Origin: Deltaproteobacteria bacterium
Lineage (GTDB): Bacteria; Myxococcota; Polyangia; Haliangiales; Haliangiaceae
Direction: 5' to 3'
DNA length: 27,124 nucleotides
Assembly (NCBI GenBank): GCA_018262455.1
Contig: JAGSPR010000045.1
Coordinates: forward strand, 1 to 27,124
This document shows positions 7,286 through 15,162 of the stretch, in pieces; position 1 is the first letter of the stretch, and each line of letters opens with the position of its first letter. The position numbers were made by a program, and so were the translations under genes. The notes under the pieces were generated by a model. That model was not told where the DNA came from. It saw only the letters and a list, made by a program, of their open reading frames with translations, and did no database searches.

Positions 7286-9286
7286 TCAACGCGAGCGCTC
7301 GACCACGCTGCGCAGGAGGTCGAGCTCGACCGGCTTGGGGAGGTGCTGGTCGAAGCCCGCGGCGCGCGCGCGCTCGACGTCCTCGGTCGCCGCGTAGCCC
7401 GACAGCGCAATGAGCGGCGTCGCGCGCAGCGCGTCGTCGCGCCTGAGCTCGCGTGCGACGTCATAGCCGCTCGCGCCGGGAAGCCCGAGGTCGCACAACA
7501 CGATGTCGGGCAGCAGGTCGCGCGCCATCCGGATCCCGGTCAACCCGTCATGCGCGATGTCGACGGTGTGGCCATCGAGCTCGAGGATCGCGGAGAGCAC
7601 CTCGGCTGCGTCGACGTTGTCCTCGATCACGAGCACCCGCCGAGCCGTGCGCGGATCGGTGGTGCAGGTCGGCAGCATGGCTTCCCGCTCGGTCCGCCGA
7701 GCGAGCGGAAGGCGCACGACGAACTCGGCTCCGCGGCCTTCGCCCTCGCTACGCACGCTCACATCGCCGCCGTGCAGCTGGACGAGCCCCTTGACGAGCG
7801 CCAACCCGAGCCCGAGCCCGCCGCCGCTACGCGCCAGGGTGCGATCCGCCTGGGTGAACGGCTCGAACAGGCGCTCGATCAACGTCGGGTCGATGCCCGC
7901 GCCGGTATCGGCGACGTGCAGCACCGCGCGCTCGCCCGCGAGATCGCGGACGACCGTGACCGTGGTGAGCCCGCCCGCGGGCGTGAACTTGATCGCGTTG
8001 TGGATCAGGTTGCCGATCACCTGCGTGAGGCGTGCGGCATCACCCTCGACGAACACCGGCTCGCCGGCGAGTCGGGTCTCGAGCCGAACCCCATGGCTCG
8101 TGAACAACGCCTGATGATCTTCCACGACGCTGCGCACGAGCTCTCCGAGGTCGAGCGGCACGGTCTTCAGATTCACCTTGTGCTGGGTGATCCGGCTGAC
8201 GTCGAGCAGATCGTCGACCAGGCGCGCGAGCTGGTCGACCTGGCGGTCGACGATGGTGCTCGCGCGCCGCGCCTGCTCGCCCCCGGGCACGGCGCGGTCG
8301 ATCAGGTACAGGCCACTGCGGATCGCCGACAGCGGGTTCCTCAGCTCGTGCGACAGCATCGCGATGAAGTCGTTCTTGCGGCGGTCGGCCTCGCGCAGCT
8401 CCTCGACGAGCTGCTCCTGCGCTGCGGCGCTGGTGCGCAGCCCGGCCTCGGCCCGTTTTCGCTCGGTCACGTCGAACACCACGCCGATGACACCGTCGAT
8501 GACACCGTGCGCATCGAAGCTCGGCGTATAGACCGCCTCGAACTCGAGGTCGACTTCGCTGGATGCATGGATGACCTGGTCTCCCGACAGCACCCGCTGG
8601 AATGCCTCCCGGAAGCCAGGCACGTGCCCGTAGAGCTCGAGCGCCGATCGGCCGACCAGCTGGCCAGGGGGCACACCGAGCTTGGCGAGCGCACGGCCCT
8701 CCGAGACCTGAAAGGTGCCCTCGCGGTCGAGCGCAAACAGCACGATCGGCGCCCCGGCGACGACGTTGCGCAGGAGCTCCGACGAGCGTCGCGCGGCCTC
8801 CTCGGCGCGCTCGCGCTCGGTCACGTCGTGGCCGATGACCAGCAGTCCGCTCGGGGCCCCCTCGTCGCGCAGGAGCTCACCGGTCCACTCGACCATGCGC
8901 GCTTCGCCCGACCGGGTGAGGATCGAGCCCCTCCGGTCGGTCGGTCGCTCGCCCAGGTAGGCCTGGCGCAACGACGCACGCCTGCGCTCGCGCTCGCGCT
9001 CCGGCACGAACGTGTCGAACCAGTCCTTGCCAAGAACCTCGTCGAGCCGGTAGCCGGTCAGCCGCTCGAAGAACGGGTTCACGTAGAGGATGACGCCGTG
9101 CACGTCGAGCACGAGGATCATCACCGGCGCGGCTGCGAGCACCTTGTGCCCGAGCTCGGCGTACGGCTTGCCAGCGCGCGGTGCCTCGCCGTCGCCGCCG
9201 CCCGCGCGTTCCGGATCCGCCTGGTCACCCTCTCGAAGCCCGCCCATACCGGGACGGATACCCCGCACGACGCAACTTGCCAACAT
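7286..9286 (-). CDS. Soluble PAS-PAS hybrid histidine kinase with receiver
   Basis: This 666-residue cytoplasmic protein has no membrane helix. The first PAS domain is at about residues 46-160 (ILYVNPFFERLTGY, ending DVTERERAEEA) and the second at about 170-280 (ending DVTERKRAEAG). HisKA follows with phosphoacceptor H313 in SHELRNPLSAIRSG. The HATPase shows the N box around N430 (GNLIHNAIKF), G1 DTGAGI and G2 GGGLGLGL. A C-terminal receiver spans about 549-663, with VIEDN, phosphoacceptor D599 (LCDLGLPG) and K651. There is no Hpt domain, so phosphate would pass to a separate partner or stay internal. An alternative start is M14. An inverted repeat at 9293-9321 lies directly upstream. It is paralogous to the kinase at 17956-19890. 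Confidence 0.95.
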   Translation of the reverse strand: MLASCVVRGIRPGMGGLREGDQADPERAGGGDGEAPRAGKPYAELGHKVLAAAPVMILVLDVHGVILYVNPFFERLTGYRLDEVLGKDWFDTFVPERERERRRASLRQAYLGERPTDRRGSILTRSGEARMVEWTGELLRDEGAPSGLLVIGHDVTERERAEEAARRSSELLRNVVAGAPIVLFALDREGTFQVSEGRALAKLGVPPGQLVGRSALELYGHVPGFREAFQRVLSGDQVIHASSEVDLEFEAVYTPSFDAHGVIDGVIGVVFDVTERKRAEAGLRTSAAAQEQLVEELREADRRKNDFIAMLSHELRNPLSAIRSGLYLIDRAVPGGEQARRASTIVDRQVDQLARLVDDLLDVSRITQHKVNLKTVPLDLGELVRSVVEDHQALFTSHGVRLETRLAGEPVFVEGDAARLTQVIGNLIHNAIKFTPAGGLTTVTVVRDLAGERAVLHVADTGAGIDPTLIERLFEPFTQADRTLARSGGGLGLGLALVKGLVQLHGGDVSVRSEGEGRGAEFVVRLPLARRTEREAMLPTCTTDPRTARRVLVIEDNVDAAEVLSAILELDGHTVDIAHDGLTGIRMARDLLPDIVLCDLGLPGASGYDVARELRRDDALRATPLIALSGYAATEDVERARAAGFDQHLPKPVELDLLRSVVERSR

Positions 9287-9292
9287 GTCTGC

Positions 9293-9321
9293 GAGAACAT
9301 CTGCTGAGATGTGATGTTCTC
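9293..9321. promoter_or_regulatory. Inverted repeat GAGAACATC-N11-GATGTTCTC upstream of the hybrid kinase
   Basis: Two perfect 9-base arms (9293-9301 and 9313-9321) are separated by 11 bases. The site ends 7 bases before the kinase start at 9286 on the - strand, where a repressor or activator site, or a leader hairpin, could control kinase synthesis. No known regulator motif was recognised. Confidence 0.5.
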
Positions 9322-9341
9322 TCGCGCTTCGTCGACGCGAG
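9321..9341 (-). terminator. Short hairpin downstream of the small lipoprotein gene
   Basis: CTCGCG at 9321-9326 and CGCGAG at 9336-9341 form a 6-base stem with a 9-base loop, 11 bases beyond the stop at 9353. There is no T-tract, so it would be a weak or Rho-assisted terminator at best. Confidence 0.3.
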
Positions 9342-9352
9342 GCGGACCGCGC

Positions 9353-9952
9353 TCAGGCGCCGAGGTTCCAGATCATCTCGAGCCGGCCCTTGCTGACGCC
9401 GAAGTCGAAGTGCGGGTTGCGAAACCTCAGCACCGCCTTGGTGGTCGCTGGCTTCGGGCAGCACAGCGTGCCCTTGCGATGGATCACGCGGAACACCTGC
9501 TCGGCCGGCGCGGACAGGGACATGCCGATGTACTGCGCTGCCGCGATGCCCTCGACGACGGCGACCTCGCGCTGGCCGGTGTACGCGAAGTCGTACGCCG
9601 ACACGAGCTCGTCCTCGATCGCGACCTGCTGGCCGCTGCCGTCCATCTCGCACTCGGCGTGGAGCTCGGTGAACGGCTCGTCCTTGCTTTCCTCGGTCCG
9701 CAGCGTGACGTCGAAGCAGGTCTCCTGCGGGGTGACCTTGGCGAGCACGATCTCGTCGAGGATCACGTCATGGCGGATGCCGCCGCGCGTCTGTTCCTCG
9801 TCGCAGCGGGTGCCGCACGAGGCGAAGTAGCCGGTCTGGCGCGCGTACTTGGTCCCGATGTTGGCGCGGGACAGCGTCGTCTGACGGGTCGAGCTGGCGC
9901 AGCCAAGCGCGACGCACACGAGCAGGAGCGGCACGAGAGTGTTCGATCGCAT
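9353..9952 (-). CDS. Predicted lipoprotein of unknown function
   Basis: This 199-residue protein starts at the ATG at 9952. The N terminus is a lipoprotein signal peptide ending in the lipobox CVALGC (Cys18). The mature part is acidic and beta-rich and contains a Cys pair in FASCGTRCDEE and a double Cys in GTLCCPKP, which could form disulfides in the periplasm. No domain was recognised. It is the first gene of a - strand series leading into the hybrid kinase, with only 66 bases between them. A role as an envelope sensor accessory is possible but rests on position alone. Confidence 0.8.
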   Translation of the reverse strand: MRSNTLVPLLLVCVALGCASSTRQTTLSRANIGTKYARQTGYFASCGTRCDEEQTRGGIRHDVILDEIVLAKVTPQETCFDVTLRTEESKDEPFTELHAECEMDGSGQQVAIEDELVSAYDFAYTGQREVAVVEGIAAAQYIGMSLSAPAEQVFRVIHRKGTLCCPKPATTKAVLRFRNPHFDFGVSKGRLEMIWNLGA

Positions 9953-10074
9953 GGGGGTACCGGTAACACGATGGCGCACGCGCCACGTAAGGTCTTGGTA
10001 ACGCGGCGCGACTCGGTGTGGGGTGCCGACCTTCGCAGGTGTAAGGGCCTGCGCATCGTGCGTATAGTCCCGCA
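9953..10074. promoter_or_regulatory. Divergent intergenic region with a palindrome and a candidate leaderless promoter
   Basis: This 122-base region separates two divergent lipoprotein genes. TGGCGC-AC-GCGCCA at 9972-9985 is a perfect palindrome. TATAGT at 10063-10068 looks like a -10 element only 6 bases before the ATG at 10075; a transcript starting 7 bases after it would begin at that ATG. No convincing -35 was found. Confidence 0.35.
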
Positions 10075-11037
10075 ATGATCCGTGCTCGGGGCTGGCTCGG
10101 CGTCGTCGTAGGGGGGGCATTCGGCCTGACGGGCTGCGGCACCACCCCGTCCGCAAGTGCGATCGATTCCGGCGTCGCTGCTGACGCAGCGCCGCGCTTT
10201 GTCCTCGCAGCTCACACGGACCTGTCCGAGGGGATGCTCGCCCTCCGCACCAACCTGCCCTTGCGACCCGCCGACTGTCTCGCGCTGCCCGACGAAGGCA
10301 CGCCCTGCGCCGATGCCGATGCCGACGACCTCGTGGATGCCTGGGAGGATGTGTTCCTCGATCGCTTCCGCCCCGTCCTCCGGTTCGACGAGGCCGAGGA
10401 CTTGTTCGACGACCCGAGCAGCGTGATGGCGATCGTCGGAAGGGTCGCGCCCGCAATGACCGGACAGCACCTGCGCGCGTTCCTCACGCTCGGCTACTCG
10501 AAGGACTATGGAAACTGCGGTCTGTCGAGCCACAACGGCGACTCCGAGCGCATCGCCTTCGACCTCGAGCCCCTGCCCGGCGGAGGCGCGGGCGATGTCC
10601 GGGCCGTCCAGGTCTACACGGCGGCCCACGAGAACACGCCGAACGATCACTCGAGGGTGTTCTCCGGTGCCGACCTGGCGCTCCTCGAGTACGCCCAGGA
10701 CGCGGCCACGGGTGAGCCGCGGTGGCGCGTGTACTCATCCGAGAACAAACACGCGACCTACGCCACGAACGCCATCTGTGACGGAGTCTCGGTGATTCCG
10801 TGCTTCAAGGAGTCGTGTTCCCCGGACGGTGTGCCGGAGGCGAGCGCCTTCGAGAAGGTGCCTGTCGTGTGGAACGCGGGCGAGCAAGCGCTGCCTCGCC
10901 TCACCGATCTCGCGCCGGTCGGCTTCCCTGGCGACGACGCCTGGCTCGACCAGTCCTTCTGCGGGGGCCTGTCGCGCTCCGCCACCTGTGCCGGGTCGAT
11001 GCGAAGCAAGCTCGTCGACGATCCGTTCGTCCTGTGA
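10075..11037 (+). CDS. Lipoprotein resembling Vps62-family proteins
   Basis: This 320-residue protein has a lipoprotein signal with lipobox GLTGC (Cys21), followed by a short Ala/Ser linker. The body has an acidic DADADDLVDAWED segment, RFRPVLRFDEAED, GYSKDYGNCG, HNGDSERIAFDLE, AAHENTPNDHSR, and YSSENKHATYATNAICD. The order of a polar glutamate/histidine strand and a later S-x-KHA-x-Y motif recalls Vps62 (DUF946) and related secreted proteins, whose biochemical function is poorly defined. Six or more Cys in the second half (CDG, IPCFKESCSP, FCGG, TCAG) suggest disulfides outside the cytoplasm. It converges tail-to-tail with the next gene with no spacer. Confidence 0.8.
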   Translation: MIRARGWLGVVVGGAFGLTGCGTTPSASAIDSGVAADAAPRFVLAAHTDLSEGMLALRTNLPLRPADCLALPDEGTPCADADADDLVDAWEDVFLDRFRPVLRFDEAEDLFDDPSSVMAIVGRVAPAMTGQHLRAFLTLGYSKDYGNCGLSSHNGDSERIAFDLEPLPGGGAGDVRAVQVYTAAHENTPNDHSRVFSGADLALLEYAQDAATGEPRWRVYSSENKHATYATNAICDGVSVIPCFKESCSPDGVPEASAFEKVPVVWNAGEQALPRLTDLAPVGFPGDDAWLDQSFCGGLSRSATCAGSMRSKLVDDPFVL

Positions 11038-11811
11038 CTACAGCATCGCGAACATGTAGATGCGTTCTTCGCTGTCGCTGACGACGTAGAGGATCGGGCC
11101 ATCGAACGCGATGCCTTCGGGATGCTCGATCGGCAGCCGCCAGGCGCGATCGACGTCGAGGTCGTGCTCGAGCCGGTAGAGCGTGTGCTCCTCGTCCGAG
11201 AGCGCGTAGAGGTGGCCGTCCTCGGGGTTGAACGTCAGCGCCGAGAGGTCGGAGGCGAAGTCGATCCTGGTGCGTTGGATCTCGCTGCCGTCGGCGCCGA
11301 GCTCGAAGATGCGCGCGGGGTCCTTCTCCTTGGCGACGAACAGGTGGCCGTTGGCCCCGAAGGTGAGGCCCTCGATGCCGCTGTTGCCGTCCTCGGCGTC
11401 GGGCAGCTCGATCGGATCGTGGCGTGAGCCGTCCGGATCGATGTGCCAGATCCGGGCGCGGCTCTCGTCGGCGACCAGGAACTGGCCGCGGTCCTGGTCG
11501 AACCCGAGCGCCTCGAGATCTCGGCCCTGGATGTCGAGGCTCGACAGCCGGTCGCCGGCCGGGGACACCTCATAGATCTGAGAGTGCGCGTCACTGATGG
11601 TGTAGAGCGCACCATTGACCATCGTGAGGTCCGAGGGTTCGGCGACATCGAGCCGGCGGCGATCGAGCTTCAGGAGCTTGATCGAGTGGCCATCGGCCTT
11701 GCCATCCGAGGTGGACGTATCGATGAACGGAGCGATCTCGTCCACGGGGGCAGCCGCACAGGCCGTCACCAGGGTGACGAGGGCGACGCAGACGGATCGC
11801 AAGCGTGTCAT
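11038..11811 (-). CDS. SdiA-regulated/YjiK-like beta-propeller lipoprotein
   Basis: This 257-residue protein starts at the ATG at 11811, which places the lipobox LVTAC correctly. The mature N terminus carries an STSDGKADG stretch. The rest consists of repeated strand units typical of the SdiA-regulated (YjiK, PF06977) family: SDLTMVNGALYTISD, QIYEVSP, DLEALGFD, GQFLVADES, GIEGLTFGANGHLFVAKE, DLSALTFNPEDGHLYALSD, and EGIAFDGPILYVVSD. The fold is a beta propeller in the envelope; members of this family are of uncertain function and may bind calcium or a carbohydrate. The gene is divergent from the 758-residue lipoprotein and shares its promoter region. Confidence 0.88.
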   Translation of the reverse strand: MTRLRSVCVALVTLVTACAAAPVDEIAPFIDTSTSDGKADGHSIKLLKLDRRRLDVAEPSDLTMVNGALYTISDAHSQIYEVSPAGDRLSSLDIQGRDLEALGFDQDRGQFLVADESRARIWHIDPDGSRHDPIELPDAEDGNSGIEGLTFGANGHLFVAKEKDPARIFELGADGSEIQRTRIDFASDLSALTFNPEDGHLYALSDEEHTLYRLEHDLDVDRAWRLPIEHPEGIAFDGPILYVVSDSEERIYMFAML

Positions 11812-11981
11812 CGGGCCCGGGCACAGCAACAGTCGAGCCAGCAAATTCTCCAAGGATCTCACTCCGGTGACGCCTCGATCAGCCGGCTGGCCGGCTACGT
11901 GACAAGCCGGTCGCAAGTGCAACCCCGCGTTGTTGCACTACCTCAAGCCCGGCACGCGACTTGAAAACGCCGCCACGCATC
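11812..11981. promoter_or_regulatory. Divergent promoter region with inverted repeat AGTGCAAC-N8-GTTGCACT
   Basis: The region separates two divergent lipoprotein genes. AGTGCAAC at 11916-11923 and GTTGCACT at 11932-11939 are perfect arms with an 8-base spacer, the geometry of a dimer-binding operator. AGCCGGCTGGCCGGCT at 11881-11896 is a near palindrome. No clear -10/-35 pair was identified. Confidence 0.45.
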
Positions 11982-14258
11982 ATGCGCCTCTCCATTCCGA
12001 TGGCCCTCGTGCTCGCGTCAGGCTGCACCGCTACCCCGGGCGACGCCCGCGACGATTCGTTCGGCGGCAAGGGCGCCAAGGAGGACGGCGCGTTCAGCTC
12101 GTGCCAGCTCGCCGAGGTGCTCAAGGTCGTCAACGAGTCGACCTCGTCCGTCGACACGCTGACCGGGTTCGGGCTCTCGGATGATGCGGCCAAGGCGATC
12201 GTCGCCCACCGCAACGGTCCCGACGGCGATCCGGGGACCGCGGATGATGAGGTGTTCGATGACCTCGACGAGCTCGACAACGTCGACTTCGTCGGCGCGC
12301 TCGCGCTCGGCAAGCTGGTCTTCGCGATCCTGCCGCGCTGCGAGAATGACCTCGCCACGCGCCCGTTCATGGATGACCAGACGTTCACGGGCCCGGGCGG
12401 CGGATTCGCCCGCAACAATCAGGAGGTCGAGTCCGTGCTCGGCGTCCAGGGGATCAGCGGCAAGCGCCTGCGCACGCTGCTGCTCCAGAAGAACAGCGAG
12501 GGCCGCACGCTCTATGACCGGCTCCGCCGCAGCAAGCTGATGGAGGCGTTCACGTACAACTTCGCGCTCGACGAGATCCCGTGGGACTCCGACAGCCAGG
12601 CCGCCCGCGAGCGCATGCCGCTCGTCTCCCTGACGATCGAGCCCGATCGGTTCGCGCCCAACGACGAGGGCGTCCGCGAGCTGTCGCTCGGCACCGATCT
12701 CAACGACGACACCTATTACGACACCCACGCGTACTCGCTGCTCAGCAACGACATCGAGCTGCGCGGCCGGGCGCGCTGGGATAACGCCACGACGGTGCGC
12801 CGGCTCCTGATCGCCGCCAAGTTCGGCACCGAGATCGACGCCGACGGCAACAAGGTCAACGCCAAGGTCGACATCCGCACCGACAACGGCAGCTCCCACC
12901 TGCTGACGCTCGACGATGACGTCCGCCGCGGCAAGACCAACTGGAACGGCAGCGATCAGATCGCCACCCCGATCCGCGGCGTCTACGAGCAGCTGATGGC
13001 CAAGAACCTCCTGCTCGAAATCGGCACCCACAAGGGCGTGCTGCTGCTCGAGCCCCAGGCCCACCTGCGGTCGACCCGCAGCCGCTACCACATGAACGAG
13101 GCGAACCTCACGAACGTTCGGCTGATCTACCAGAACGGCGCGACGCGGGTCCAGAACGCGCTCAACGTGGTGGCGCGCGCCCGCACGGCCGGCATCATCC
13201 CCGCCGGCGACCTCGCCGCGGTCAACGCCATGGAGGCGATGGGACTGGGCATCGTCGACAAGTCGCTGCTGGTCGCGCGGATCAACGCGGCAAATCCGGC
13301 GCTCAACGTGACCGTGGCCAGCCTGCAGCTGCCCGATGGCTTCACCACGCCAGCGACCGCCGAGGACCTCGAGCGTAACCGCGTGATCTCCGAGACCGTG
13401 AGCACCGTGTTCCACGAGTTCGCGGCCGCGCTCGACGACACCGACCGCGTGATCACCAATGCGGTCGACGACAACTTCGACGTCTTCACCGACATGTTCC
13501 GCGCCTGGCGCGTCAGCCTCGACGCCACGCAGGCGCGCAAGACCACGTTCGACTCCTTCCTCGCCTCCCACCGCAGCCTGTCGGTCGCCGCGAACCGGGC
13601 CAGCGCCATCGCCGAGTTCAACACCTTCGGGGCCGCGCAGCGGGCCGCGAACGTCAACCCGTTCGACGACTTCGTGCCGCTCGACGACGCGAGCTGGGAC
13701 CGGCTCGGAAACTATCTCGAGAAGATGACGCTCACCAACAGCGAGCGGCAGATCGAGACCGCCGGGATCGCTGGCCGCCAGCTGTGGTTCGACCAGGCGC
13801 GTGAGTTCTGGGTGCCGGCCTCGAACCGTGCGTTCTCGAACTTCATGATCGACACCACCGACATGACCGAGATGCTCAGCCACGAGGAGTGGACGTCGAT
13901 CCCCGAGGCCAACCGCACGTTCGCCAAGCCGCTCCCCGCCACGAAGGTGTTCAACACCACGCTGGTCAACGAGCTCCAGATCGAGCTCGGGATGGAAGCG
14001 GCCTACGTCGCGCGGCTGCGCGAGCTCGACGCGGCGGTGAAGGCCGATCCGACCAACGCCACCCTGCAGCAGCAGCTCGAGGGCGCCCGGTTCGTGTGGG
14101 CCCAGTACACCGGCTCGATGAAGATCCTCAGCGAGCTCAAGGGCGAGAACATCCTGGACCGGCTCCGCAGGGCCGGCGCAGCTCAGTCGATCAAGTGGGC
14201 CGCCCCGTCGGACTCGAAGGGCAACATCGCCCTCAAGATCCTGTCGGACCGAGACTAG
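11982..14258 (+). CDS. Large lipoprotein with N-terminal helix-hairpin-helix segment
   Basis: The start is the ATG at 11982; the frame extends to a TTG at 11961, which is less likely. The 758-residue product has lipobox VLASGC (Cys15) and an acidic GGKGAKEDG linker. Residues about 35-95 read as a helix-hairpin-helix unit of the ComEA kind (VLKVVNES, LTGFGLSDDAAKAIVAHRN, FDDLDELDNVDFVGALAL). The remaining 650 residues are unrecognised. They include a beta section with RARWDNATTVRRLLIAAKFG, and helical stretches rich in Asp/Asn/Ala up to the C terminus. Such segments in exported proteins usually act as structural pairs rather than DNA clamps, but DNA binding on the cell surface cannot be excluded. 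The gene converges with a lipoprotein gene 15 bases downstream. Confidence 0.85.
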   Translation: MRLSIPMALVLASGCTATPGDARDDSFGGKGAKEDGAFSSCQLAEVLKVVNESTSSVDTLTGFGLSDDAAKAIVAHRNGPDGDPGTADDEVFDDLDELDNVDFVGALALGKLVFAILPRCENDLATRPFMDDQTFTGPGGGFARNNQEVESVLGVQGISGKRLRTLLLQKNSEGRTLYDRLRRSKLMEAFTYNFALDEIPWDSDSQAARERMPLVSLTIEPDRFAPNDEGVRELSLGTDLNDDTYYDTHAYSLLSNDIELRGRARWDNATTVRRLLIAAKFGTEIDADGNKVNAKVDIRTDNGSSHLLTLDDDVRRGKTNWNGSDQIATPIRGVYEQLMAKNLLLEIGTHKGVLLLEPQAHLRSTRSRYHMNEANLTNVRLIYQNGATRVQNALNVVARARTAGIIPAGDLAAVNAMEAMGLGIVDKSLLVARINAANPALNVTVASLQLPDGFTTPATAEDLERNRVISETVSTVFHEFAAALDDTDRVITNAVDDNFDVFTDMFRAWRVSLDATQARKTTFDSFLASHRSLSVAANRASAIAEFNTFGAAQRAANVNPFDDFVPLDDASWDRLGNYLEKMTLTNSERQIETAGIAGRQLWFDQAREFWVPASNRAFSNFMIDTTDMTEMLSHEEWTSIPEANRTFAKPLPATKVFNTTLVNELQIELGMEAAYVARLRELDAAVKADPTNATLQQQLEGARFVWAQYTGSMKILSELKGENILDRLRRAGAAQSIKWAAPSDSKGNIALKILSDRD

Positions 14259-14273
14259 GTCCCACGGGCGGCG

Positions 14274-14999
14274 CTACGGGCAGATCGTCAGGACGAGGCT
14301 GGGGACGCCCGCGGCCTCCATGCAAGGGGACTCGTCGTGATCATCCGACGCGAACGCCGCCGGATGGTCCGTCCGCAGCTGGAGCGACAGCCGGGTTTGG
14401 GGCACGGAGGAATGCTTACCGATCCACGGCGCGGCTGGCACTCTCGCGACATTGGTCATCGGGATCCTGAGAGCGAGCTGCGGGCCAGTCGGTAACACGT
14501 CGTCGATGATCAAGGCGCTGCGGTCGGCGGTCCCTGCCGCAAAGTCAGCGCCCCACGGTGTCGCGGCGTCGAGGTTGGTGCTGGTCGCCTCGACCTCGTC
14601 CCAGTCCTCGAAATTCCAGAACACCTGATAGGAGGTGGCGCCGGTCGGGCAGGCACCGCAGCCCTGACCGCACTTGGTGATCGGCGTGACCAGCAGGATC
14701 GCGGCGGCGACATGCTCGGTCAGCGGATCGACATCGACCCCGAACGTGAACAGCGCGGGCTGCCCGGCATCGGTGATCACCTCGGTCCGGAATCCGGCAT
14801 CCTGCCGCGGTGTCGTGTCGACGAGGTACGTCGCTGCGAACGGCTCGAGCGGAGAAGTCACGCGGCAGTTCGCGGGGAGGGCATCGCCCATCGCGGGATC
14901 ATCGCCGGCATCGGAACGCGCCGGGCCATCGAGCGGGAACACGACATTGCATCCCGCGAGGATGACCACCAATGCCGGATACAAGCGCATCACGACCAT
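14274..14999 (-). CDS. Predicted lipoprotein of unknown function
   Basis: This 241-residue protein starts at the ATG at 14999; an ATG at 14990 would also fit. The lipobox is VILAGC (Cys17 from the first ATG), followed by NVVFPLDG. A Cys cluster CGQGCGACPTG lies in the middle and a final Cys pair near the end, all compatible with extracellular disulfides. ALFTFGVDVDPLTEHVAAAILLVTP and SYQVFWNFEDWDEVEATSTNLD suggest a beta-sandwich. No known domain was recognised. The stop is 15 bases from that of the convergent gene. Confidence 0.83.
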   Translation of the reverse strand: MVVMRLYPALVVILAGCNVVFPLDGPARSDAGDDPAMGDALPANCRVTSPLEPFAATYLVDTTPRQDAGFRTEVITDAGQPALFTFGVDVDPLTEHVAAAILLVTPITKCGQGCGACPTGATSYQVFWNFEDWDEVEATSTNLDAATPWGADFAAGTADRSALIIDDVLPTGPQLALRIPMTNVARVPAAPWIGKHSSVPQTRLSLQLRTDHPAAFASDDHDESPCMEAAGVPSLVLTICP

Positions 15000-15162
15000 C
15001 GTATCGCGATCTCGGTCGCCACCGGCCTGCGGTGTCCTGATTATCGGGGATCCGCCGACTGTCCGACCGATCACGTTGCGCGGCATGTGATTGTAAACAC
15101 ACAACGATCTCCGCGCGGCTCGGCTGCCCCTTCTGCCCACACCGCACCGAGCGCGTCGTCGG

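Noticed and set aside
6560..9307. A 915-residue frame on the + strand
   Set aside because: It is the shadow of the acyltransferase and hybrid kinase genes, which carry clear motifs on the opposite strand; high GC keeps the antisense frame open.
12018..13883. A 621-residue frame on the - strand
   Set aside because: Shadow of the large lipoprotein gene; low-complexity Val/Arg/Glu composition and no domain.
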